NCBI GenBank assembly: GCA_007693595.1
Contig: REDI01000047.1
Coordinates: 62,001-126,000, forward strand
Reading direction: 5' to 3'
Length of the DNA: 64,000 nt
Source of the DNA: Deltaproteobacteria bacterium
GTDB taxonomy: Bacteria; Myxococcota_A; UBA796; GCA-2862545
Below are positions 37,436-45,917 of this stretch, piece by piece (the first letter of the stretch is position 1; every line of letters starts with the position of its first letter). The notes under the pieces are model-generated. The model did no database searches, was not told the origin of the DNA, and saw only the letters and a list, made by a program, of their open reading frames with translations. A program made the translations under genes and the position numbers.

Positions 37436-38628
37436 GCGGCCGCGCGCTGCGCGTGAGCGTCGGGGGGCAGTTGGTGGGGCACCTCTGGTACGACGGGCGG
37501 CGGTCGACCTTTCAGCTTCATGAGTCCTACCTCGACGCCCCGCGACGCCAAGTGCTGGGGCAGCACTTCGAAGACCGACTCCATCGCGTTGCCAGGAGCT
37601 GCAAGGGCTTCTATCCCTGGTTCGAGAACGCGCTCCCCGAGCGAGGGGGGGCGCTGCGACGACTCGTGTCCCGTGACCTGGACATGTCCGACGACGACAG
37701 CTTTGAGCTCCTCGAGAAGCTGGGTCGTGATCTTCCGGGGGCGGTCGAGATTGTCGGTGATGTCTCTATGGACGCCCCAAGGCCCCACGTCACGGAGCCG
37801 GAGCTGGGGTCCTTGAACACGCATCGGTTCTCGCTCGGCGGGTACCAGCTCAAGTTCTCGCTCTCTGGCACCCCCGACCGGCTGACCTTCGAACATCGCG
37901 ACGCGCGAGGCTCATCCTGGATCGCGAAGGTGGGTACCGAAGCCTTCCCAGGGCTTGCCGAGAACGAGCACGCCATTTTGTCATGGTGCCGTGCGGCTCG
38001 CTTCGACGTGCCCGAGACCCACGTGGTACCGCTTGAGAGCTTGCCGCTTTCCGGTTCGCTGCCCCGGGTCCCCACCGCCTTTTTGATCCGTCGCTACGAT
38101 CGCGTACAGGGTCGAAGGGTCCATCAAGAAGACTTCGCGCAAGTACTCAACGTACCTCCAGCGCGCAAGTACGACGCGACCGACAGCGCCGGCCTCGTCA
38201 AGCTGGCTCATCAAGTTCTGGGTCCTTCGGGCGCCGAGGAGGCGCTACGCCGGCTCGTGGTCGTCTTGGCGACGGGCAACGGCGACGCCCACCTCAAGAA
38301 CTGGTCTCTGACCTATCCCGACGGCCAGAACCCGACGTGGTCGCCCCTGTACGATCAGGTGGCGACCGTCGCCTTTCCCTCGGTCTCGAAGACGCTCGCC
38401 CTGCGGATCGGCTCGGCGAAACACCTCCACGAAGTGAGCGTAGACCATCTGCATTGGGTCGCCTCCAAGGTCGGGATCGGCGCTCCTCGGTGCGACGAGC
38501 TGGTCGAGGAGACGCTGGGACGCTTGCGCAGCACCTTCCCTGAGATCGGCATGCCGCACGCTCTAGAGGACCTGCTGCCCGCCCACTGGTCGAGGGTACC
38601 CTTGCTGCGAGCGCATGGGCTTCGTTGA
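37432..38628 (+). CDS. HipA-like serine/threonine kinase
   Basis: This 398-residue protein covers the full HipA plan: an N-terminal couple-type domain (RVSVGGQLVGHLWYDG ... PWFENALPERGGALR), the regulatory loop FSLGGYQLKFSL, and a kinase core. The core has GNGDAHLKNWSL at residues 282-293 (catalytic Asp285 and Asn290 in HipA numbering logic) and the metal-binding Asp of LYDQVATVAF. All key residues look intact, so an active kinase is expected; HipA phosphorylates tRNA synthetases to stop growth. No HipB-type HTH antitoxin gene is adjacent. Instead its start overlaps the DUF262 gene, so the partner may be that protein. Confidence 0.85.
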   Translation: MSGRALRVSVGGQLVGHLWYDGRRSTFQLHESYLDAPRRQVLGQHFEDRLHRVARSCKGFYPWFENALPERGGALRRLVSRDLDMSDDDSFELLEKLGRDLPGAVEIVGDVSMDAPRPHVTEPELGSLNTHRFSLGGYQLKFSLSGTPDRLTFEHRDARGSSWIAKVGTEAFPGLAENEHAILSWCRAARFDVPETHVVPLESLPLSGSLPRVPTAFLIRRYDRVQGRRVHQEDFAQVLNVPPARKYDATDSAGLVKLAHQVLGPSGAEEALRRLVVVLATGNGDAHLKNWSLTYPDGQNPTWSPLYDQVATVAFPSVSKTLALRIGSAKHLHEVSVDHLHWVASKVGIGAPRCDELVEETLGRLRSTFPEIGMPHALEDLLPAHWSRVPLLRAHGLR

Positions 38629-38732
38629 GGTAGCGTCGGCGATGGTCGGGGCTACGGTGGTGCCGCGGATCGCGCGGGGTTGGAGCGCTGCGACGACTCG
38701 TGTCCCGTCCTCGGCCTTGGGGACCGCGCTCC

Positions 38733-38760
38733 TTGACACGGACGGCTGGCGGACTAGGAG
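38733..38760 (+). promoter_or_regulatory. Candidate promoter (TTGACA-16-TAGGAG)
   Basis: TTGACA at 38733-38738 and TAGGAG at 38755-38760 are 16 bases apart and lie 42 bases before the lipoprotein ATG at 38802. The TAGGnn-type -10 recurs upstream of several genes in this window. Confidence 0.5.
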
Positions 38761-38801
38761 GATCCTTCTTCGAACCTCGGCGACGCATCTACGGAGCACC
38801 C

Positions 38802-39494
38802 ATGGCGCGCCATCCACGGCTCCTCGCGGTGCCCTGCGCCGCAGCCATCCTCTTGAGCGCCTCCGCCTGCATGACGCAGCGTCTCGCCGGCGATCTCGAG
38901 CGCTTCGATCCGATGGCGCGCCTTCCCGAGATGTCGGAGCACGCGGGCGATGGCGCCCAGCTTCAGCTCATGAGCCTGAAGGGCGTGCGTCCCGACGGCC
39001 GGATCGACCTCACGGATCGCCAGGTCGATGGCAGCGCGCAGTACATCTTTGTGCGACCGTCGGAGCCGCCGCGCGATGCGCCGCCGGTGGGGGCCGGGGG
39101 TTCCATCGATGGCCGCTGGCAGCGACGGGTCCTGGTCCTCGCGGAGCGTAGGGGGTCGCACGTCACGCGCCGAGGGGGACCAGAAGGTACCCATTTTCGA
39201 CGCTCTCGTGGCCTCCTCGTCTCCCCCTTCGAGGTCGAGGCCGGCCGCGTCGACGCCACCCAGCCTCCACCACACTGCGATCTCTCGGCGATCTTTCAAG
39301 AGGCCATCCGCCAAGGTGCCCCCGGCGAGAACGTCGTGGCGCGGGTCACGTACTCGGCGGGGGATGAAGGCTCCGAGCCCAGCTATGTGCTTCATATTCC
39401 TGGCACGGAGGTGCGGCTGGTCTTCACCGCCTCCTGCGAGCTCCACCCCGCCAGCGAGCGACTCCAGCGCTTGAGGATGGAGTCGACGAGGTGA
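38802..39494 (+). CDS. Lipoprotein of unknown function
   Basis: This 230-residue protein has a lipoprotein signal (LLAVPCAAAILLSASAC, acylated Cys22 or so). The mature part has no domain I recognise. It begins with a polar helix (QRLAGDLERFDPMARL) and has an Arg/Gly-rich middle and a beta-rich end (PSYVLHIPGTEVRLVFTAS). It contains two cysteines after the lipid site, which may pair. GGAG is six bases before the ATG at 38802, and a promoter fits at 38733-38760, so it is an independent unit after the HipA-like gene. No function is assigned. Confidence 0.75.
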   Translation: MARHPRLLAVPCAAAILLSASACMTQRLAGDLERFDPMARLPEMSEHAGDGAQLQLMSLKGVRPDGRIDLTDRQVDGSAQYIFVRPSEPPRDAPPVGAGGSIDGRWQRRVLVLAERRGSHVTRRGGPEGTHFRRSRGLLVSPFEVEAGRVDATQPPPHCDLSAIFQEAIRQGAPGENVVARVTYSAGDEGSEPSYVLHIPGTEVRLVFTASCELHPASERLQRLRMESTR

Positions 39495-39522
39495 GGACCG
39501 TTGAGCTCGCCCTGCGTCGGGC

Positions 39523-40005
39523 TCAGACGATCTGCAACACCTCGACCTCGACCGGACCCTCGGGCCGCGTCACCGTGGCGCCTTCCCCCTGGGTCAGGCC
39601 GAGCAGAGGGCGCACGACGGGGGCGTTGGGCGAGACCACGATCACCTCCCCCTCGTCGCTGGGCAGCCGAAGCCCTGCAACTCCGGGGAGCACGAGGAGG
39701 ATCTGCGCTTCATCGCGCGCGTCGAGGAGCGTGACCAGGGCGCCGACCGTGACCCGATCTCGCGGATCGGGCGGGATCCGGTCGAGCAGCTCCAGGGCTT
39801 CTTGAAGGCTCTGGATGCGCCGGCCGAGGCCGTGGGCGAGGTAGCCCTGGCTCGAGACGGCGGCGCGCTCGCCTCGGTTGGCGGGCCGGTCCTGGTCGAT
39901 CCGGGTGCCCGAGGTGGCGTCGTCGCGCGAAGATCGCAGCTCGGCGATCTGCCGCTCCAGGCGCGTCCTCACCGCCTGGAGCAGCGCGGCCTTGACCGAG
40001 CTCAC
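39523..40005 (-). CDS. GreA/GreB-family transcription factor-like protein
   Basis: This 160-residue protein has an N-terminal coiled-coil hairpin (about 1-75) and a C-terminal GreA/GreB beta domain (VGALVTLLDARDEAQILLVLPG ... VIVVSPNAPVVRPLLGL). The hairpin tip lacks the GreA GDLSENAEY motif and instead has an Asp/Arg-rich segment followed by SSQGYLAHGLGRRIQ. This places it in the divergent Gre-like group rather than with standard GreA, so it may bind the RNA polymerase secondary channel without the usual transcript-cleavage role. The start is a GTG overlapping the stop of the ABC-F gene (GTGA), which couples the two. Confidence 0.85.
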   Translation of the reverse strand: MSSVKAALLQAVRTRLERQIAELRSSRDDATSGTRIDQDRPANRGERAAVSSQGYLAHGLGRRIQSLQEALELLDRIPPDPRDRVTVGALVTLLDARDEAQILLVLPGVAGLRLPSDEGEVIVVSPNAPVVRPLLGLTQGEGATVTRPEGPVEVEVLQIV

Positions 40006-41660
40006 CGGGAGCCTCGCTTGCGCTGGCGCTTGCCGGCCCGCTCCGTGGCGACCACGGCGTCGACGTCGAGGTGGTCGCGCTCGGTGTAGCGCACGAAGTC
40101 TTGGTAGCTGCCCTTGAAGTCTCGGACCCCCGAGGGGCTGATCTCGACGATCCGGGTCGCGACCTGCTCGACGAGCCAGCGGTCGTGGCTGACCAGGATC
40201 AAGGTACCCTCGTAGCTTCGGAGCGCCTTCGCGAGGGACTCGATGCCCTCGAGGTCGAGGTGGTTGGTGGGCTCGTCCATCACCAGCACGTTGGGCTCCG
40301 ACGCCGCGATCTTGGCGAAGAGCAGCCGCATCCCCTCGCCGCCCGAGAGATGCTGCACCGGCTTGTCGCAGTCTTCGCGGGTGAACAGCACCGCCGCGAG
40401 CCGTCCGATCACCCCGCCCTGGCCTTCGTCGGGGATGGTCTCCCACAGGCTGGTCATGACCGTGCCGGTGGGGTCGCCCAGAGCCTCGGTGTGATCTTGG
40501 GGAGCGTAGCCGACGTGGGTCTCGTAGCCCCAAGCCACCTCGCCCTGATCGGGCTGCACCTCACCCATGAGGATCTTGAGCAGGGTGGACTTGCCGATCC
40601 CGTTGGGCCCGATGATCGCCACCTTCTCGCCCCGGATCACCTCGATATCGATGCCGTCGAGCACGAGCTTGTCGCCGTAGCGCTTGCCGAGGTCTCGGGC
40701 CTCGACCACCACCCGGCCGCTGTGGCGCCTGGGGTGGAAGGCGAGGTGAGGGTGCCGTCGAGAGGTGCGCGGGAGCTGGGTGATCTCGATCTTCTCGAGC
40801 TGTTTCTTGCGGCTGTTCGCCTGACGGGCCTTGGTGGCCTTGGCGGAGAAACGGGCGATGAAGGCCTTATGATCGTCGATCTCTTGCTGGCGCTTGTCGA
40901 TCTCGGCTTCCTGTCGGGTTCGTTCCTCCTCTTTTTGAGCTTCGAAGGCGGTGTAGTTGCCCTTGTAGACCATGACCCGCTCATAGTCGACGTCGAGGAT
41001 GTGGGTGCAGGCGGCGTCGAGGAAGCGGCGGTCGTGGCTGACGATGACGGCCAGGCCCCGGAAGCTGGCGAGAAAGTCCTCGAGCCACTTCACCGCGAGG
41101 ATGTCGAGGTGGTTGGTGGGCTCGTCGAGGAAGATGATGTCGGGCTCCGAAGCGAGCACCTTGGCGAGGAGGACCCGGAGCTTGAAGCCTCCTGAGAGGG
41201 TGCGCAGAGGCTGCTCGTGCACCGCCACAGGCACCCCCAGGCCCTCCAAGATCTCGCCGGCTCGGGCCTCGTAGGCGTAGCCATCGAAGCGCAGCACGAT
41301 GTCTTCGAGCTGGCTGTACCGATCCTCGTCGAAGTAGGTCTCGGCCTCGGCGAGCACCTTCTCTTTCTCGACCATCGCCCGCCAGAGCTCTTCGTTTCCC
41401 ATCATCACGACGTGCAGGATCGGCACGTCGTCGTACTGGAAGTGATCTTGCTCCAGGGTCCCGATCCGCGCGTTCTTGCGGCAGGTGATGCTGCCTTGGG
41501 TCGAGCTCTCGTCGCCGCAGAGCAGCCGGAGCAGGGTCGACTTGCCCGACCCGTTTGCGCCGACCAGGCCATAGCGCTGGCCCGCGTCGAGCTGAAGGTT
41601 CACGTCTTCGAACAGGGTCTGGCCGCCGAACTGCATGGCGACGTCGGTTGCGGTGAGCAT
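40002..41660 (-). CDS. ABC-F ATPase, YbiT-like
   Basis: This 552-residue protein has two ABC nucleotide-binding domains and no membrane segment. Domain 1 has Walker A GANGSGKST (about 37-45) and the signature LSGGFKLR; domain 2 has GPNGIGKST and HLSGGEGMR. Both have DEPTNHLD as Walker B/D-loop. The linker is a charged helical pair (FEAQKEEERTRQEAEIDKRQ) typical of ABC-F proteins that act on the ribosome. The first domain, with MQFGGQTLFEDVNLQLDAG and the NEELW arm region, most resembles YbiT. Expected to bind the ribosomal E-site and control translation. GAGGA precedes the ATG at 41660. It is coupled to the Gre-like gene downstream. Confidence 0.93.
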   Translation of the reverse strand: MLTATDVAMQFGGQTLFEDVNLQLDAGQRYGLVGANGSGKSTLLRLLCGDESSTQGSITCRKNARIGTLEQDHFQYDDVPILHVVMMGNEELWRAMVEKEKVLAEAETYFDEDRYSQLEDIVLRFDGYAYEARAGEILEGLGVPVAVHEQPLRTLSGGFKLRVLLAKVLASEPDIIFLDEPTNHLDILAVKWLEDFLASFRGLAVIVSHDRRFLDAACTHILDVDYERVMVYKGNYTAFEAQKEEERTRQEAEIDKRQQEIDDHKAFIARFSAKATKARQANSRKKQLEKIEITQLPRTSRRHPHLAFHPRRHSGRVVVEARDLGKRYGDKLVLDGIDIEVIRGEKVAIIGPNGIGKSTLLKILMGEVQPDQGEVAWGYETHVGYAPQDHTEALGDPTGTVMTSLWETIPDEGQGGVIGRLAAVLFTREDCDKPVQHLSGGEGMRLLFAKIAASEPNVLVMDEPTNHLDLEGIESLAKALRSYEGTLILVSHDRWLVEQVATRIVEISPSGVRDFKGSYQDFVRYTERDHLDVDAVVATERAGKRQRKRGSR

Positions 41661-41743
41661 CGGGTCCTCGGGCTGCCAGCGCGGGACTAACCCATCGGAG
41701 GCTCCGGGGTGCCCACCTCGCCTCCCAGGACCTCGTCGTGCGG

Positions 41744-41749
41744 TAGGAT
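41744..41749 (+). promoter_or_regulatory. Candidate -10 box (TAGGAT) close to the start codon
   Basis: TAGGAT ends six bases before the ATG at 41756, so transcription would start at or near the A of the ATG. The mRNA could be leaderless. No convincing -35 is seen. Confidence 0.35.
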
Positions 41750-41755
41750 GAGCGC

Positions 41756-42421
41756 ATGAAGCGTTCCATGAACCTCGTCCTGGTCCCCTCGCGCCTCCGC
41801 TGCACCCTCTTCGCCGGTGCATGGCTGCTGGCGGGGTGTCCCTCCGCCCGCTCCCCCGACGCGCCCCAGGCCCACGAGGCGCCTCCCACGACCGAGGCCC
41901 AGGAGCCGGCCCAGGCCTCGGCGCAGCCCGCCCCCCCCGCTGAGGAGCGTCCGAGCTCGGGCATCTCCGTCGAAGTCCTGGACGCCCAGCGGGCCTCGCT
42001 GGCCGACGCCTCCTCCTGGGAGGAGCTCGATGCGCAGCTCGCCGACCTCCGCCGCCTGCTACGCGACGCCCACGATCTCCCCGTCACCGATCGCTTCCGC
42101 CTCCAGTCCGCCATCGCCTCCGAGGCGGCCCGCTGGGCCAAGGGGCGCTCCGATCGCCAGGGCCTCGGTCGGGGGGAGGCCTGCGTGGCCAATAGCCAGT
42201 GCGCGGACGGGGTCTGTGCGGGACCGGGCTGCGTCCCAGGGCGCTGGACCTGCCGCGTGCCGGTCCAGCCGGATGAGCCGATCACCACCGACATGCGGAC
42301 GGTCTGCTTGTGCTCGGGGATGACCTACCAGGGCTCATCGAGCCACATCTCGACCTTCCGCGTCTATGAAGTGCGTGGAGCCTGCCCCGAGGGGCTGGGT
42401 CGCCCCAGGCTTCGGCCGTGA
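41756..42421 (+). CDS. Lipoprotein with cysteine-rich C-terminus
   Basis: This 221-residue protein has a lipoprotein signal (CTLFAGAWLLAGC, acylated Cys about 28), a Pro/Ala-rich linker of about 40 residues, a helical segment (SLADASSWEELDAQLADLRR), and a C-terminal cysteine-rich domain. The latter has CVANSQCADGVCAGPGCVPG and later CLCSG and ACPEG, about nine cysteines after the lipidated one that probably form disulfides outside the cell. The motif spacing is like small Cys-rich repeats of secreted myxobacterial proteins. No function is assigned. The start at 41756 lies directly after a -10-like TAGGAT. Confidence 0.75.
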   Translation: MKRSMNLVLVPSRLRCTLFAGAWLLAGCPSARSPDAPQAHEAPPTTEAQEPAQASAQPAPPAEERPSSGISVEVLDAQRASLADASSWEELDAQLADLRRLLRDAHDLPVTDRFRLQSAIASEAARWAKGRSDRQGLGRGEACVANSQCADGVCAGPGCVPGRWTCRVPVQPDEPITTDMRTVCLCSGMTYQGSSSHISTFRVYEVRGACPEGLGRPRLRP

Positions 42422-42549
42422 GTCGCGGAGCTAGCAGCCCTGGCGCGTATAGGGATGTCCTTCTATCACAGCGAGGCATGGGTTGACGGTAGGGGTTGTC
42501 CGTGGGAGAGGGGTGATCGCCGAGCAATCTGCGACCCCCGTCCGACCAC

Positions 42550-44100
42550 TCAGTCCGCTGGCCGCTCCATCCACAGCGCATAGAATCGGGTGATCAGCGG
42601 CCCGGGGCCCTCATCGGCCAGCGGCACCCAGCGGAGGCCCTCGACCTTGAAGGGTAGGGCCTCGGCGAGGGTCGCGGGGGTGTAAGCGCGGGCCTGCAGG
42701 TGGTGATCGCGGCTCCGGGCGAGGGCGCGGACCGCGTGCCAGGAGCTCCTGGCGAGGTGCTGGGCGGTGAGGTCGGCTCCGAGGGTCTCGGCGAGGGGCG
42801 CGATCCGGGCTAGCAGCCCGCAGGCGTGGGCGACCTGGGCGAGCTGCGAGAACTGGATCGCGACTTCGGGGTGATCGAGCTGAGTCGCCTCCGCAGGCAG
42901 GCCGTCGAGAGTGCCGAACTCCGAGATCCAGGCTTGTCCACCGGGGGCGAGCACCCTCGCGATCTCTTGGATGAAGCGCCACGCGCCCACGTTGACGAGG
43001 TGGGGTACGTCCGGGAGGGTGAGGCCGAGCCGCTCCGCGAGGGCCAGGGCCTCTGTGGGGGCGCCCTCGGCGGGCTCGGAGGGATCGACGGGCACGCTGC
43101 TCATGTCAGCGATCACCTCGTTGCTGAGGAGCAGGGGCACGCTCCGGTCGGCGAAGGGGAGCGCCAGGCCGTCGGCGAGCACACCGTGGGTCGTGGAGGC
43201 GGTGCGCGCTTGGGTGCGCAGCAGCTCGGGGCTGAGGTCGACGCGCACGTAGGGTCCAGTGGGCCCCGCCGCGCGCAGGTCTCGGGCGAGCTCGCCGGTT
43301 CCACAGCCGACTTCGACGACGGGGGTGTGATCGGTCAGCGCCCCCGCCCTGCGCAAGGCTTCACCCAAGGCGGCGCCGTAGGGGCGGTTCCTCAGGGCGG
43401 GGTGGGGTGGGGCGAGGGCGTGGGCGACGGTGGTCTCGCGGTCGTCGAAGTGGGTCTGTCCGTCGGTGATCTCGTGGAGGTGGTACCAAGTCAGCGTGGT
43501 CTCGCCGGTCGGGCCATGGAGGTGCTCGGGGCGGCTGTTGGCGGGGCGTGGCAAATCGACGAGCCGCTCAAGCCCCGGATCGCGGGATCGAGGTGGCGTG
43601 TCGCGAAGCTGGAGGGCCTGGAGCTCAGGGCCGGTCAGCGCGGCGCAGAGGGCCTGCACGTCGAGGAGGGTGAGGCCGGCGCGATCGGCGATCTGCGCGA
43701 TGGTGCGGCTGTCGTTGATGCAGGTCCAGATCTTGTGGGCGCGCGGGCCGAGCCGAAAGGTGCGGTAGCCGTGTCCTCCGGGACCTCGGAAGCCAGGGAC
43801 GGGCAGCCAGAGGGAGGCCTCGTCCGGCAGGGTGAGCACGAGCCGGGATCGGGTCGGGATCAGATCGGGCCAGGGTGGACGAGGGGAGCCAGCGAGCAGA
43901 TAATGCCGATCGAGGCGCTGCCGTAGGCCCGTGAGTCGCGGCGCGTCGGGCTGGGCGAGCAGCATGCTCAAGGACTGGTGGTGTAGTCGCACGTGGCGCC
44001 CGGTGATCCCGTGCCAGAGCACGACGTCATCCCCGTCTCTCCACCACCACACCCCGAGCTGAAAGTGCTCCTGGGGCGCGGGATCAGCCTGCCAGCTCAT
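42550..44100 (-). CDS. Class I SAM-dependent methyltransferase with N-terminal domain
   Basis: This 516-residue protein has an N-terminal region of about 170 residues. It includes FRLGPRAHKIWTCINDSRTI, an element like PqqD-type or winged-helix peptide-binding domains. The class I methyltransferase fold begins near residue 250: motif I VVEVGCGTGELARDL, the acidic motif II near YVRVDLSPELL, motif IV LLLSNEVIADM, then IARVLAPGGQAWISEFG. It would use S-adenosylmethionine; the acceptor is unknown. The start at ATG 44100 lacks a strong ribosome-binding site. It is downstream of the repeat protein gene on the same strand (11 bases) and could be co-transcribed. Confidence 0.82.
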   Translation of the reverse strand: MSWQADPAPQEHFQLGVWWWRDGDDVVLWHGITGRHVRLHHQSLSMLLAQPDAPRLTGLRQRLDRHYLLAGSPRPPWPDLIPTRSRLVLTLPDEASLWLPVPGFRGPGGHGYRTFRLGPRAHKIWTCINDSRTIAQIADRAGLTLLDVQALCAALTGPELQALQLRDTPPRSRDPGLERLVDLPRPANSRPEHLHGPTGETTLTWYHLHEITDGQTHFDDRETTVAHALAPPHPALRNRPYGAALGEALRRAGALTDHTPVVEVGCGTGELARDLRAAGPTGPYVRVDLSPELLRTQARTASTTHGVLADGLALPFADRSVPLLLSNEVIADMSSVPVDPSEPAEGAPTEALALAERLGLTLPDVPHLVNVGAWRFIQEIARVLAPGGQAWISEFGTLDGLPAEATQLDHPEVAIQFSQLAQVAHACGLLARIAPLAETLGADLTAQHLARSSWHAVRALARSRDHHLQARAYTPATLAEALPFKVEGLRWVPLADEGPGPLITRFYALWMERPAD

Positions 44101-44111
44101 GCTCTGGCTCC

Positions 44112-45917
44112 CTAGAGGTCGCGCTTGGGCGGGTCTGCTGGGCTTGGTGGGGCGGGCGCGGCCGGCGTGGTCGGAGCGTCGTCCGCGGAGGGCTCGCCGG
44201 ACGGGGTCTCCGCCTCGTTGGGAGGGGGCTCGGGTTCGAAGAGGTCGGTCCGGCCGGTGCTCGGACTCGGCTCTTCCCGCTCGATCGTCCGCTTTTCGAG
44301 GGCGCGCCGTGCGGCGAGGGCAGGATCGGGACGGGTCGATCGGCCGCCGAGCTGGGCTCGGAGCGCGGCGGCACGTTGCAGCACATCGTCGGTGGAGCGG
44401 GGGCCTGCGGCGGCCTCGGCCTGGATGCGGGCCAGCCGATCCGCACCGCTCTCGAGGCCGCGATCGGGGGTGGGCTGACGGCGGTCCTCGGCGGCCTGCA
44501 TGAGACGTCGTGCCGCCGCGAGGGGATCGGCCTCGGCGCGGCGCTGGCCTTCGGCGTAGGCTTCGTCGGCCATCGCGCGGATCCGGGCGAGCTCGGCGAC
44601 CCGGTCGAAGCCTTCGGGCTTGGCGCCAGCGCTCACCCGAGCCTGCCTTGCGCGGGCGAGGGCGGCTTCGGCGGGGGGGAGGTGGGCGAAGGGGTCCGGC
44701 TCAAGCGGACCCGTCTCGCCGCGGGCCTGCCTTGCGCGAGCGAGGGCGGCTTCGGCAGGAGGGAGGTGGCTGAACGCGTCGGGTGTCGGATCACCCACCC
44801 CTCGAGCTCTGCGCGCCCGTGCGATGGCCGCCTCGGCGGGGGGAAGGTGGCTGAACTCGTCCTGTTCTGGTGTGTCGGGTTCGCCGCGGGCCTGTCTCGC
44901 GCGGGCGAGGGCCGCCTCGGCGGGGTCGAGGTCGGCGAAGGGGTCGTCTTGGGGTGTGTCGGGTTCGCCGCGGGCCTGTCTCGCGCGGGCGAGGGCCGCC
45001 TCGGCGGGGTCGAGGTCGGCGAAGGGGTCGTCTTGGGGTGTGTCGGGTTCGCCGCGGGCCTGTCTCGCGCGGGCGAGGGCCGCCTCGGCGGGGTCGAGGT
45101 CGGCGAAGGGGTCGTCTTGGGGTGTGTCGGGTTCGCCGCGGGCCTGTCTCGCGCGGGCGAGGGCCGCCTCGGCGGGGTCGAGGTCGGCGAAGGGGTCGTC
45201 TTGGGGTGTGTCGGGTTCGCCGCGGGCCTGTCTCGCGCGGGCGAGGGCCGCCTCGGCGGGGTCGAGGTCGGCTGCGGGGGGAGGCTCATCGAGCTCGGTC
45301 CCGTCGGGGTCGGCCGCGGGCTCGGTCGGGTCGGCTCGAGCGTCTTCTGCTTCCTCGCGAGCGCCTTCGTCGAAGGCGGTGGCCCGGGCCGCTGCGGCTC
45401 GGGCGAGGGCCTCGCTGGCCGCGTCGAGTCCACCGCTGCCGGATCGGGCGGAGCGCATCGCCTCGAGCTGGGCGCGTGCGGAGGCGCGGCGCTCCTCGGC
45501 CTCGGCCTCGCGCTGAGCCCGGGCCTCTTCGTCTTCGGTGTCGTCGTCGCTCGTGGAGGAGGGCCCGACGCCTGCGCGCTGAAAGGCCTGCTCTCCCGCC
45601 TCGGTCAGCCCGGCTGCCCACTCGGGCTCTTCGCCTTCGGTGACCGGGAGGCCACTCGCGGCGCGGCGCGCCTCGGCTTCGCGCGCGCGGGCCGTGATCC
45701 GAGCCTCGGCGTCGCCGAGCGCGCCATCGAGCGCTTGCTTCGCCCGCTCGCTCGCCTGTCCCACGGCGGCGCGCGCCCCGGTCGTGACCCCGTCGACCAG
45801 GCGGCGACCGGCCTCGCGCGCGGCGGCCTCGCCGATCTTTCGCCCGAGCTCGTCGGTCAAGCCACCGCCTTGGGTGTCGGTCTTCTCGCTTGGTCCCTTC
45901 GTCTCATCCTTGGACAT
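44112..45917 (-). CDS. Acidic/alanine-rich protein with 28-residue tandem repeats
   Basis: This 601-residue soluble protein has no signal peptide. Residues 1-210 are helical and charged (KIGEAAAREAGRRLVDGVTTG). The centre holds eight copies of a roughly 28-residue unit built on PAEAALARARQARGEPDT, with five near-identical copies followed by three that have drifted (HLPPAEAA...). The C-terminus is Pro/Glu/Asp-rich. The repeats look like alternating helix and loop, perhaps forming a long stalk or interaction platform. Codon use in the repeats is biased, as expected for a recent expansion. It overlaps the acetyltransferase gene by 14 bases upstream. Function unknown. Confidence 0.8.
   Translation of the reverse strand: MSKDETKGPSEKTDTQGGGLTDELGRKIGEAAAREAGRRLVDGVTTGARAAVGQASERAKQALDGALGDAEARITARAREAEARRAASGLPVTEGEEPEWAAGLTEAGEQAFQRAGVGPSSTSDDDTEDEEARAQREAEAEERRASARAQLEAMRSARSGSGGLDAASEALARAAAARATAFDEGAREEAEDARADPTEPAADPDGTELDEPPPAADLDPAEAALARARQARGEPDTPQDDPFADLDPAEAALARARQARGEPDTPQDDPFADLDPAEAALARARQARGEPDTPQDDPFADLDPAEAALARARQARGEPDTPQDDPFADLDPAEAALARARQARGEPDTPEQDEFSHLPPAEAAIARARRARGVGDPTPDAFSHLPPAEAALARARQARGETGPLEPDPFAHLPPAEAALARARQARVSAGAKPEGFDRVAELARIRAMADEAYAEGQRRAEADPLAAARRLMQAAEDRRQPTPDRGLESGADRLARIQAEAAAGPRSTDDVLQRAAALRAQLGGRSTRPDPALAARRALEKRTIEREEPSPSTGRTDLFEPEPPPNEAETPSGEPSADDAPTTPAAPAPPSPADPPKRDL
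44637..45269 (-). repeat. 84-bp tandem repeat array, eight units
   Basis: Five units (44850-45269) repeat with an exact 84-base period and are nearly identical; three more (44637-44849) are diverged and one is 81 bases. All stay in frame in the protein at 44112-45917. Identical units at DNA level suggest recent expansion by slippage or recombination. Confidence 0.95.

Noticed and set aside
44637-45269. Repeat array considered as CRISPR
   Set aside because: Units are contiguous at 84 bp with no unique spacers and lie in a coding frame.
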